Positions 24,742-34,804 of a DNA stretch of 64,000 bases are shown piece by piece. The DNA lies in the NCBI GenBank assembly GCA_963970005.1, contig CAXAMN010018668.1, positions 554,091 through 618,090 on the forward strand, written 5' to 3'. Under the pieces are notes generated by a model. The model saw only the letters and a program-made list of their open reading frames with translations, was not told the origin of the DNA and did not search any database. This stretch comes from Durusdinium trenchii. Lineage: Eukaryota > Sar > Dinophyceae > Suessiales > Symbiodiniaceae. How positions within the stretch are numbered: position 1 is the first letter of the stretch; the number at the start of each line of letters is the position of its first letter. A program made the position numbers and the translations under genes.

Positions 24742-25425
24742 GGTACATATATATGTACAAGTTGCACTGTACGTGTCGCTGCACTTCCATTCGCATATTA
24801 TGATATCACAACAGGAGACACGATGCTGGACTCATTCACATTCACACATGATGTCAAACGTTACAACATGGATGATATTGGAAGCTGTAGCCTCGAGTAA
24901 GCAGGCAGGAAACACGCAGGAAACTACTTGGATGAAGGCACCGTGCATGAGTGAGCAACCGGCACAAGTGAACTACTGAGGCTTCGGCCACATGCTCCTG
25001 GAATCCAATGAAGAGTCTTTGCGTCACGCCCCAAGAATGAATGGGTTACTTTGGTGGCAAGTCCTCTACCAGAATCTACCATCAAAGTTTGGTCTTATGC
25101 GTCAACAGACTGGCTTCGGCAGAGCAACCAAAACGATCTCGCAATGAGAGACAACTTGAAAGAATCAGAAGGCCCAACAACTTCATGACCTTCTCAAGGT
25201 CTGCTCACACGTGCTCAAACTGCCAGCCTTTTAGTTGGCTCTTGAGGGGGCACGTGCACACCTTTTTGCACAGCTTGCACCTGTGTTCTCGGAAAACGCA
25301 AATGTAAAACAGGGCTTCTCCAACTTGCAGCAATATCACAAGACCACCCAAAAACGGCTGGCAGTAGAGCACCCGGCACTCCAAGCCCTTTTGCCACTGT
25401 ACAAAAGAGATTAGCTGCAGAGCTT
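24742..25425. other. Spacer between copia-1 and the light-harvesting gene
   Basis: No gene seen. Short open frames on either strand have no recognisable domain. The part nearest 25425 should hold the 3' untranslated region of the light-harvesting gene. Confidence 0.5.
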
Positions 25426-26198
25426 TCAGCCCATGAACTGCTCAACGGGACCCTTTCCGGTCTGAAGCTCANNNNNNNNNNATCACATGGACAAAACATC
25501 GAAAAGAAAACAGCGCAGCCATAGCAGTCCTTGGTTCGCATCTCGGTTCCAATCTGCTTCCACTGGAAGGGATCTCCAAAGTTTCCAGGGTCCTTCACTG
25601 GCTTCCATGTCACAGCCTCATGGCCAGCGACCAAGAACATGAGCAGAGAGAAGCCCTCCAGACCTTTGTCAGTGCCCAAGGCTGCCAAGCCAGATGGCAC
25701 ATTCTCAAAGCCAGGAAGCTTCACGAAGGTTGCAAAGAGAGATCCGGTGGCAGCCATCATGGCAAATCGTCCGTGCTTAATCTCCGCTGCTCGCAAATGC
25801 TTGAAGCCAGTTGAGTCACCTGCGAAAGTCATCAAACCGCTCTTGGTGAAGCCCAAAGGATCAAAGAAGCCCAATGGCCTGCTAACACCAGGCTGCTCCT
25901 CCAGCACCAAAGGTGCTTCTGGCGCATCAAATCGAAAGCGACCCTGATCATCCTTGGTGAGAACGCCTGCACGGGCAACCTTCTGAGAGCGGCGTCCGGC
26001 AGCACCAAGGGCAATCACTGCAGCCGTGACAGACACACCGCCCATTGCGGAGTATCCCTGGCTCTGCGCAGCACCCTGGCTGCGCACAGGGGCATAGCTG
26101 TCATGGACTGCATTTGGGGCAGTGAAAGCTGGTGCCCCAACCAATGCCACCGCTGCAGAGCCTGCTGCCAGGGCCACGACTTTCCCTGACTGGACCAT
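25426..26198 (-). CDS. Chlorophyll a/c-binding light-harvesting protein, plastid thylakoid; middle part lost in an assembly gap
   Basis: It binds chlorophyll and carotenoid and feeds energy to the photosystems. Start ATG at 26198. The N-terminus (MVQSGKVVALAAGSAAVALVG, then APAFTAP) is hydrophobic and Ala-rich, fitting a plastid targeting region. First helix: LRAAEIKHGRFAMMAATGSL, with the chlorophyll-binding Glu, His and Arg of the LHC signature; then a loop with a middle helix FSLLMFLVAGHEAVTW. The exon ends near IGTEMRTK, followed by GACTGC, a GA-type donor. Ten Ns at 25472-25481 follow. Past the gap the frame resumes as ELQTGKGPVEQFMG and TGA at 25426, the usual C-terminus of the family. 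The third helix (the second E...N/HGR motif) must lie in the gap, so the gap is probably larger than ten bases. It is the only clear photosynthetic host gene in the window. Confidence 0.9.
25472..25481. other. Assembly gap (10 N)
   Basis: Run of ten Ns inside the light-harvesting gene. Missing conserved protein sequence implies that the true gap length differs from ten. Confidence 0.99.
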
Positions 26199-27700
26199 GG
26201 CACCTTGACTTTTGCTTCACAACCGGGTTCTGAAAAATGGACTGAGCCTGTGTGATTGCGGAGTTGCACTGGTTGCACCACTATGCAAGCAAAATCAGTC
26301 GCGGGTAGGATTTACTTTGTCAATTACGGTTGGGTATGTGGGTACGCACCATCTCCCTTTCTCGTTTCTGCAATGTTTGGCCCAAGCGCTGGAGCGGATG
26401 TGGGTGAAACCAGGGAAATCCATAGCTTTGTCTTGGCTTTCCGGTCTCACTCGATGCTCCAGGCAAGGAGCTCTCCACCCTGGCTCGCGGTTGAGACTCT
26501 TGTGATGTCTCTGAAACTCCACACCAATTCAATCAAAAACGACAAGTACATCGCATCGAGGTTCATGGGTGGGCAAGTTGGCAAGAACCCAATTTGGGTC
26601 AAAGAATCTACTTCTACAGTCTCTGGTAAGGCAGCTACAAAAGAAACAATTCTCCAATTCTGTCAATCACAAAGGCAGATGTCCACTCTCACCATGCAGA
26701 TGTGTACGATTCCGACAAGCAGATTGGCTTCGGTCTCGGACCGGGTCCGGAGGTGGGATCAAGCGCTTCGGCTGCCGCCAAAGGGAGCCGATGAGGCAAA
26801 TGGCAGCCACCTCAGAAGACCAACGGATCGACTGTAAATGAGATACTCTCCCGGTTTTTTACGTATCCTTTTAAAGGCGTCTTCTTTTCTTTTTTGGTTA
26901 GGTCATGAGCAGGACACGTTAGCGATTCAAAAGTTGTTTTTGCAAACATGTGATCTGGACACGTTAGCTGCTTAGAGGTCTTTGGCTTGCAATGTGATCC
27001 TGGGAATCTAGAATAAAATAAATATAAAAATTATATATCAAAAATCCTGGTGTGGGATACTGAGCGTTGGCAAGTAACGTGCTGGTGTCCCGCAGAAGCG
27101 TGGCTCCCTTGCTTTGGTGTCTTGGTGGACATGTTTGCGCGGACAATGCTAACATGTCCGTTTACCAATTTAAGAAACCCTAAGATTTTGCCAAAAAAAG
27201 AGCGAACATAGCCCGTCACAAAAATGGGCATCTCTTCTGTGATGGGACAGGTTAGCAGTTTTTCGAGGCATGTTGGGTCATGTTCAAAATCATTATGATA
27301 CCGTTTTCTCCGGTTATTCCCCAGGAAATACCGCTCTAGAGCTGAACATGTTAGGGACTAGTCCCAAATGCACCCCGGGACACGTATATCTGGAAGAGTG
27401 TATTGCCAGAAAACCCAAACCGATCAAACCCATAAGCAACTGGCATCACGCATCACCTGGATTACCTAGCACAGCAAGGAAAATATGTCAATCACAGTAG
27501 ATTGCCACTAACAGGCCGAGATGCCACCAGGAAAACAGAGTAGAGTGGGCCAATGGCAATGCGGCGCCCTTGGACGAAAGAACATGTCACACAGAACAAG
27601 CCTGAATAACAAGCAGATAAATCCAAGTGTTGGCCAGAGGTTGAGGCCTTGCTCGACAGCTTATCAGAAGCAGCAAACGTGGCAGCTTCCTCTGGAAACT
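26199..27700. other. Intergenic sequence, no gene seen
   Basis: Upstream of the light-harvesting gene. AT-rich around 27010-27050, with two loosely similar phrases (GACACGTTAGC at 26914-26926 and 26957-26968). No ORF shows a domain or plausible composition. Confidence 0.5.
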
Positions 27701-27715
27701 CCAAGCTCTTGTTGC

Positions 27716-28660
27716 CTAGCCTAACCTTAGCTTCGGTATTTCCAGTTGTTCATCGTCTTTCAAGCTATCCCAGCCGGTGATACAATCCGAGGGCAAAGGC
27801 AAGAGGCGTTCATAGAATTCGAGTGGTGTGGCTGGCCAACAGGCCGATGAGAAGCCAAGACAGGAGACAATCAGAAAGAGAAAAGCAAAGGGGAAAGGCA
27901 ACAAAAGATTTACATTATATAATCCACCAACTAAATAGAAGCGTGTGGTAGATAAATAGACTTCAGAACCTACAACAGGACCAACTTCGAGAAGCAACCT
28001 CCTGCAGCCATGGGTCTGTCCTCTTGAATCCAATCTCAACAGCATGTCTAAAACCACCAAAGGCCTGCCTGGATGGCCGCTTCTCACCGCCAAAAAGCGC
28101 TTCCAGCCTGCGAAACCCGGGAGATGGTTTGAGAGGAAACCTTGGGATCCTAAACCCCAAGAGCAGTCCCGTCGTCGACGAGGTAAAGAGCTTCAGTGAG
28201 ATGCGGTTTCCAACACCAGTTGACCTGAAGAGAGTTTGCAAAGGGTTCATCCAAAGTCATCTGGGGGGCTATTGCAACCGTGGTGTGAGGTGAGATGCCA
28301 CTAATTCCATCACATCAAATTCAGCTTGTAACTAGACTATATGCTGTACTGCAGATTTTTATCTTTTTTATGTTTCTTTTGGACTTTTAGTCTTCTCTTC
28401 ATCCTTTTTCTTTCTGTGATATATTTTTAGAAGAACCTCTAACTCTATCACGCCATCGGCTCCAATGACACAGTGCCCTGGCCTATCAACAACGTTGCCA
28501 GGCCAGAGGCGGCAAGCGTAAGTGTGACTCCCACGTCCACAGCCAGCTCGCCTGCCAAAAGGGAGGGGCAGATCAATCAAAACCATGTTTAAGTGGCCAT
28601 TGTTGCTGAGCTTGTTCGCTGGATACCTGCTACAACACTCGTTGGCTCCTTAATAAGTAC
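27716..28660 (-). CDS. Uncertain minus-strand exons, hypothetical
   Basis: Three stretches look exon-like. One at about 28560-28460 follows TTTTGGCAG and reads ELAVDVGVTLTLAASGLATL, a membrane-segment-like run, to a TGA. One at about 28250-27970 includes FRRLEALFGGEKRPSRQAFG. One at about 27828-27716 follows an AG and reads PLEFYERLLPLPSDCITGWD to a TAG. They cannot be joined in one frame with confidence. Function unknown. Confidence 0.3.
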
Positions 28661-30400
28661 CACTTGAAGTCATCGCTCTTTTAACGAGAAATTGCCTGCT
28701 GTCAAACCTGACAAAGTCGCAAAGGAGAAGATTGTCCTTAGTCGCAACAGATAAGGAGCGCGATGATCGTCGGATTGCCCCAGTTCGGCTTGGCAGATCG
28801 CTTCAGTTCGCTTCATGTGAATGGTGAAATAGGCTGAAGGGCAAGAGCACGTTTTGGGGAAAGGGCATCCCAAGCTGCATTCGTCCCGTCCCGCGACCAA
28901 ATGATTGGTTGAGAATCCTTACATGAAATGGCCCAAACCTGCTTGGATGTGGCATGAAAGCATTGGTGAGGTGCCAAGGCAACTTAGCCTTCCGCACACA
29001 AATCAACCCAGTCTTTAATTCAAAGCTCAAGCTCACAGCCCCTGTATCGACGTGGACACAATCTGCCGACCGAGAACAAAGCACTCAGCAGGGAAGGACG
29101 AAAGAAATTCAAAAGAGAAATCATCCAAAGGTCCGGCAGTGTAGAAGTGCATGTACAACATCCTAGCTACAAAGGTTTGACGAAGGTCACCAAAACATCC
29201 AACAAATCGGACAAGGCTGCAAACAGCACTTCTCCTACAAGCCAAAGAAACTTCATCACTATGGAAGAGGAGCACAAAGACCACGAGTGAAAAAAGTGAT
29301 AAAATGTTCTGGGGGTAATGAGCCTCAGGTCTTTCTGCCTCTCAATACCATCCAAGTTTAGCCCTGAAACTGCCCTGACAACTACGAGTACTACAAGATT
29401 GATTGCGTATCCCAGAGTAAACTAATCAAACCCCACAAAGCCACCTACCCAGCCTATGCCACGAGTTGCTTACATAACAAAAAGCAAGAATCGCACCGTT
29501 GTAAAGGACACGTCGTTTCGGTCATTGTTTCCTCCAAGTTCCTGGCCGAATCGCTGCCAGCCCGGTCCGCAACCAGGCCAACAAGGTGCGTTCGTTCGCA
29601 AGGTCCGTGGCCAATGCCTTTGGGTCAGCTGAGGCATCACCTGCCGAGACTGACATCACAGCACGGTTTGAGATAACAAACTACACGACGGATGGCCTTA
29701 CGATATGCTTGCCTTACTCTGGTGTAAGGTATGCTTGCTGCTTGCCTTACGATGAAACAGAAAAGTTTGTTGTGAGATGGTGAAATGGTGAAAATGAAAG
29801 TGAAAGAGAGGGTGAGAAAAGGACGAGATGAAAACAATGTTCACAAGAGGAGGGAAGCAAAGATGTCTTCCATTAGGGAGCGTTCAAAGACACGCATACA
29901 AGTTCTGTTGGTGCTTAGTACGTTTTGGATTTTTATTTGTTGGATGACGCGTTCTATAGACATGGCGCAGTGTCCACAGAGGTGTACCTGGCAAGCTGAG
30001 CATTTGAGTGTTGCAAGGCTGAGTCTTCGGAAACAGAAGCATTGAAGTTTGTCTACCGTCAGGCTCTCTGCGCTTGAGTGACCTTTATCCCGCTCCCCAC
30101 CAACCACCGCGTTTACATCATCACGGTTCGTTTCCCAAGTGGCACGGACTCGCACAAACGCACTTTCCACCAAGGACGTGCAAACACGCATGGCACAGCG
30201 ACATCACAAACGTAATTTGCACTAGAATGTTTGCATTAGTAGCTGCTGCCCGCACTACATGTGTATTTAAAAGTTGCCACTTCATCAGGGCAGATCCCAA
30301 AAGCCGCTTCCCATACTACATGTGTATCACAAACTTGCACGCGCTACATTTGCACTACAAAGTTGCCAGTTCTGAGGCCACTACATTTGGACTACATCCA
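28661..30400. other. No gene recognised
   Basis: Both strands scanned. ORFs of 60-110 codons have no domain and overlap each other. Likely intergenic or old repeats. Confidence 0.45.
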
Positions 30401-30728
30401 CCTTCATTGCCAATGCCAGTTGCACACTTTCTTCATTTCGACCACAGTCACACACTTGGGCAACTGCCATCGCCATTGGCGACGACAGTTGCACACTTTG
30501 GCAACGTCTATCTGCGTTTTGGACAACAGTTACATTCTTTGGCAACTTCCACCTTCATTTGCATCGACAGTCGCACACTTTCGCAATGCAACGACAGTTA
30601 CATGAACTTTGGCAACATCCACCTTCGTTTTGGACGACAGGTACACATTTGGGCAACTTCCACCTTTTGGTGTGGACGACAGTTGCACACTTCGACAACG
30701 TTACGCACTTTGACAACTTCCACCATTT
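30400..30728 (+). repeat. Degenerate tandem repeat, GACGACAGTTGCACACTTTG-type unit
   Basis: About seven loose copies of a unit of roughly 40-50 bp: (G/C)GACAGTTGCACACTTTGGC followed by AACNTCCACCTTCGTTTTG. Not coding in a stable frame. Confidence 0.75.
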
Positions 30729-31130
30729 GAAATCGCAATCTTCCCGCAGTTTCTGACACTTGACCCTCATTTCGTGCGAGAGGGTTGCCGCCAACCAAGT
30801 GAAATCGCAATATTCCCACAGTTTTTGACACTTGGCCCTCATTTAACCTGCAAGGTGGGTTACCAATGGGACAATGTGGCATCGCAGCATGCCCACAGTT
30901 TTTCACACTGGATCCTCAATTGATGCGAGAGGGTTGCGGCCGACAGGTTCAATTGGCAATATTCCCACAGTTTTTGACACTTGACACGCATTTTGTGCGA
31001 GAGGGTTGCCGTGGAGAAATTGAATCGCAATATGTTCCAGCAGTTTTTGACACTTCACACGCATTTCGTGCAAGAGGGTTGCCGTGGAGAAATTGAAATC
31101 GCAATAATTTCGTGCGAGGGGGTTGCATTT
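30728..31130 (+). repeat. Tandem repeat of about 72 bp, five to six units
   Basis: Each unit contains AATCGCAATATTCCCACAG, TTTTTGACACTTGA, CGCATTTCGTGCGAGAGGG and TTGCCG. The last unit is partial. Read on the minus strand it gives LARNACQVSKTVG-like peptide; this is repeat translation rather than a gene. Confidence 0.85.
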
Positions 31131-31186
31131 GTTGGTGACTCGCCGCCGCCATCCCGGCCTAAGAAAGAAAGAAAATATTGAAAAGC

Positions 31187-31191
31187 GATGA

Positions 31192-31224
<33 letters not shown>

Positions 31225-31398
31225 AAGAGAGAGAGAGAGAGAGCGAGCGAGCGAGCGAGCGAGCGCGCGCGCCGCTCGCTCGCGAAGGAAGAAAGGAAGG
31301 AAGGAAGGAAGCAAGGAAGGAAGGACGGACGGACGGAGGGAGGGAGGGAGGGAAGGAAAGAAAGAAAGAACAGACAAAGAGAGAGAGAGAGAGATGTG
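31187..31398 (+). repeat. Purine microsatellite (GA)n / (GAGC)n / (GGAA)n
   Basis: Near-pure purine strand for about 210 bp, with a GC-alternating palindromic core near 31255-31285 (GAGCGCGCGCGCCGCTCGCTC). ORFs over it are artefacts. Confidence 0.95.
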
Positions 31399-31399
31399 T

Positions 31400-31690
31400 G
31401 TTCAGATGTGAAGTTTCGCATGTCTGGATATGTACGGATTGTCAAGATGCGCAGATGTGAGAGAGAAGGACATGTGCAGATGTGAAGATGTACAGATGTG
31501 AAGATGTGCATGCCTGGATATATGCGGATGTGAAGATTTGAGATGTAACGATGCACAGATGTGAAGATGTGGATGTCTGGATAATTACTGTATGTACGGA
31601 TGTTAAGATGTGAGATGCAAAGATGTGCAAAAATGTGAATGTGCTGGTGTGGAATATGCACCTCTGGATATGTGCAGTTGTTATGATATA
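31400..31690 (+). repeat. Minisatellite of AGATGTGAAGATGTG-type words
   Basis: Many copies of GATGTG(A/C)AGATGT, with TGTCTGGATATGTACGG recurring about every 60-100 bp. Confidence 0.8.
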
Positions 31691-32204
31691 TAGTGCACCT
31701 GATTTTTCTAGAAGAACCCGTTGCTCAGGCGCTCTCGGGAAAACAACAAATGCAAAAACGAGAAGAGATACTTTGATGCACCTTGGTGCCTTGCTTTGCC
31801 TCGCTTAGCCGTGTAGTTTCAGCCGAATTTCAGCGTTCCTCGTCTGCTCTCCGTCCGATGCTGAACAAACTCTGGGGAAAAAGTTGACTTTGCTTTCCTC
31901 TTAGTGGCAAAAGTAAGAACGAAAGTCTTCTGGGTGTGGGGTGGCAAAATGGCAGGTTCAATCACACGAGCAGGACTCCGCTTTGGCCATACCAAACGGA
32001 GCAAGGCAAGAATGGCAAGACAGTTTTTTTGATCGGTCTGGCAACTGGTGCAGGATGATTTGTTTGTCAATATGGTTGTGTTGAGCTGAATGAGGCTTGG
32101 CCTTGGAAATTGAAAAAATAAGCTTAATGTATATATATATATATATATCCGCCGACCCCGGCCTATAGCCAAAGCCTGGGCGGGGAGGCGCCTGGGACAC
32201 CGCA

Positions 32205-32313
32205 GGGTGAAGCAGTTGGCCAAGCCTAGCAGAACCCTTCAAGCACTTCCAAAGGCGTAGGACGCAGCAGTTGGCCAAGCCTAGCAGAACCCTTCCAAGC
32301 ACTTCCAAAGGCC
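32205..32313 (-). repeat. Direct duplication of about 45 bp
   Basis: GCAGTTGGCCAAGCCTAGCA plus GAACCCTT(C)CAAGCACTTCC occurs twice in tandem, about 56 bp apart. It follows a (TA)n run at 32129-32148. Confidence 0.85.
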
Positions 32314-32339
32314 TGTCCGAGGCCTCACCAGCTGGCCGG

Positions 32340-32870
32340 CCTGTTGCGGCCTCTCTGTGGCCTGTCCGAAGCCTGCCTCCTCTCTTCTTATGGGCTTCCG
32401 AAGGCGACGTTTAGGCATTTTGGACCGCCTTCAAAAGCTTTTCGGCCTCTTGCGGCCTCTCTGTGGCCTGTCCGAAGCTTCTCGGCAGCCGGCAGGCCTC
32501 TTGCGGCCTCTCTGTGGCCTGTCCGAAGCCTGCCTCCTCTCTTCTTATGGGCTTCCGAAGGCAACGTTAGGCATTTTGGACCGGCTTCAAAAGCCTCTCG
32601 GCAGCCGGCAGGCCTCTTGCGGCCTCTCTGTGGCCTGCCTCCTCTCTTCTTATGGGCTTCCGAAGGCAACGTTAGGCATTTTGGCTCGGCTTCAAACGCT
32701 CCCCAGAGCCTCACCGCAGCCTTGCCCTCTTCTCGGCAGCTGGCAGGCCTGCCTCTTCTCTTCTTATGGGCTTCCGAAGGCAACGTTAGGCATTTTGGCT
32801 CGGCTTCAAACGCTCCCCAGAGCCTCACCGCAGCCTTGCCCTCTTCTCGGCAGCTGGTTGAATGCCAGCA
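32340..32870 (+). repeat. Tandem/nested repeat of about 105-160 bp, four units
   Basis: CTTCTTATGGGCTTCCGAAG plus GCAACGTTAGGCATTTTGG recurs at about 32385, 32545, 32650 and 32762, spaced by variants of CTTGCGGCCTCTCTGTGGCC and CTCGGCAGC(C/T)GGCAGGCC. The long frames on both strands here (up to 225 codons) come from the repeat and are not listed as genes. Confidence 0.85.
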
Positions 32871-33269
32871 TTGGTGTGAAGCCCATCCAAGTCTCGCTGT
32901 TGAATCCCAGGAAGTTGTCAAGGTTCAACCGCCAAACCCTCGAGATGAAAAGGGGTCGGCGGCACCCGGGCGGAGCCCTTACAATAATTTAATAGAAACA
33001 AAAGTACTAAAATTGAAATAAATGAAAAAAACAGAAAGAATAGGACCTGTTTTTGGTTCCATGTTTGGTCCTACGTCCTAGTTTTTCCTATTGTTTGTCC
33101 TATCTTTTCTATGGCTTTCCTAATTTAATATTGTCCTACTTGTTCCTATTGTGTTCATATGTGTTTTTCACGAATTTGGATGGTATTTATACATTTCCTA
33201 TATTGTCCTAATATTGATTGTTTTGATGTCACCCACTGGAAGCTCAACTCCCTCAACACAAGTCAATGG

Positions 33270-33465
33270 GTGGATGGCTTTGTTTTTGTTCTTTCTGTCT
33301 TTCTTTATTTCTTGCTTCCTTCCTTCTTGCTCTCTTTCTTTCGTTCGTTCTTTTGTCCTTTCTTTTCTTTTCTGTTCTTTTCTTTTCTTTTCTTGTTTTT
33401 CTTTTCCTTTCTCTTTTCTTTTCTTCTCTCTCTCTCCTTCCTCTGTCTCTGGCTCTGCCTTCCTC
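33270..33465 (+). repeat. Polypyrimidine tract (TTTCT)n
   Basis: Nearly pure C/T over about 190 bp. Flanking sequence at 33040-33150 is made of GTCCTA/TTCCTA words. No gene. Confidence 0.9.
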
Positions 33466-33773
33466 AAGTTGAGGTCCTCAACAAAAAACGTTCCTGTGTT
33501 TTACGAAACCAAGTTAATCGCAAGCTTAACGTATAAAGACTTGAAGAAAAATTCAAGTTTTGGCTACACGAAGAGCCCAGAAATACCAATCCTGCAACCG
33601 AGTCTTGTGATTTCCCCACACCTGGTGGCTCAGATGGGCCCAGTAGCCCTGCAGAGGGCATGCTAGAACCACTTGGCGTGTCTTGAGCAACGGGCAGGCT
33701 GGGTTCGGCTCGCTCCAGCGCTCTCCGACTGCCACGGAAGGATCATGTCAAAAGGGGCATTCGCAAGCTCCTT

Positions 33774-33929
33774 TTATCTGAGAAAATGCTCACAAATCTC
33801 TTCACAAAGGGTTCTAAGTTTCGATCTTTCAGTCTCATTCCAGTCCAATGGGCCCTTGGCAATCAAATCACTTGGCCTGCGTGGTTCCTTGCCCTGAGGC
33901 AGCACCAGCCGCAGCTCCGACCCATCCTG
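33774..33929 (-). CDS. Possible terminal exon of a hypothetical gene
   Basis: After CCTTCAG the frame reads QDGSELRLVLPQGKEPRRPS, then DLIAKGPLDWNETERSK and a TAA at 33774. The composition is protein-like, but no upstream exon can be linked; the 18S fragment lies about 130 bp upstream. Function unknown. Confidence 0.35.
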   Translation of the reverse strand, partial: QDGSELRLVLPQGKEPRRPSDLIAKGPLDWNETERSKLRTLCEEICEHFLR

Positions 33930-34061
33930 CTGAAGGCTTCCATTCAATCGAGAATCTTGGAAGCACCAAGAGACCAAAAGCCAAGGGACAGCGGAAATCA
34001 AAACGTACACATCTCACATCTGACGCTGGAACTCTTACGAGCACATGGGCTGCCTTGCGAC

Positions 34062-34172
34062 CTAGCTCTAGAATTACCACAGTTATCCATGTAGCAGCGA
34101 CCATCAAATAGACGAATAAACTATATATATATATAAGTAACTGCTTTGATGAGCAAATTCGCAGTTTCGCCG
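34062..34172 (-). pseudogene. Fragment of 18S rRNA (5' domain), rearranged by an AT microsatellite
   Basis: The minus strand reads GGCGAAACTGCGAAT, then TGCTCATCAAAGCAGTTA, then an inserted (TA)n run, then ATTTGATGGTCGCTGCTACA, TGGATAACTGTGGTAATTC and TAGAGCTAGG. These are the conserved words of the first 150-200 nt of eukaryotic SSU rRNA, in order. Only about 110 bp is present, with substitutions and a microsatellite, so it is a dispersed fragment and not a working rRNA gene. Confidence 0.8.
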
Positions 34173-34804
34173 TGCAAATGCGCGCGCTGCGCTCACCTCT
34201 GAGGCGGCACGCGCTGGTGGACATCAAGCCTTTCCTTTCACAGCCTTCTGAGTGTTTACATCCAGCTGCACCTGTAACTGATCCTGTTCTCTTTACAAAG
34301 CACCCCACTTCAGAGCTATTTACAAAGGACAAAAAACAAATTGGAGCTACCAAATACTTGTCTTGCACCCAAGCGGTATGTGAGCGACGTGTTCGCTGAA
34401 CTTGGTTAGATTCCTTCAACATGAGTCTGCCAATTCCAGAGTCTTCTCGTACAACAGGTGGGCCGAACGAATACCTCCATAAAGCTTGGCTTCCGGTTTG
34501 TGGATGGCACACGCCACTCCATCCTAGCAATGTACAATATGCGAGAAATACTTATAAAGTATAGAGAATAGAGAGAAAGAGAGAGGGAGCAATTACACAA
34601 TGATATACAAACACATGATACATATATATATATATAGATATATATATATATATGTATCCCACGCTCATTTTCAGCCGCACTTAGCAAAGTAGCCCGCTGT
34701 GGTGATATTCACCACACAACACAACAGCTGTTGACCTTGAAGTCTGCGCCAGGTTGACAAGAGGAGTGTAGAACAATGCACATGAGGGCAACTGTCATCA
34801 ATCT

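Noticed and set aside
31178..31661. Glu-Arg-rich and Leu-Ser-rich ORFs
   Set aside because: Translation of (GA)n and related microsatellites.
32344..33021. Long plus- and minus-strand ORFs (177-225 codons)
   Set aside because: Caused by the GC-rich 105-160 bp repeat; open in three frames at once.
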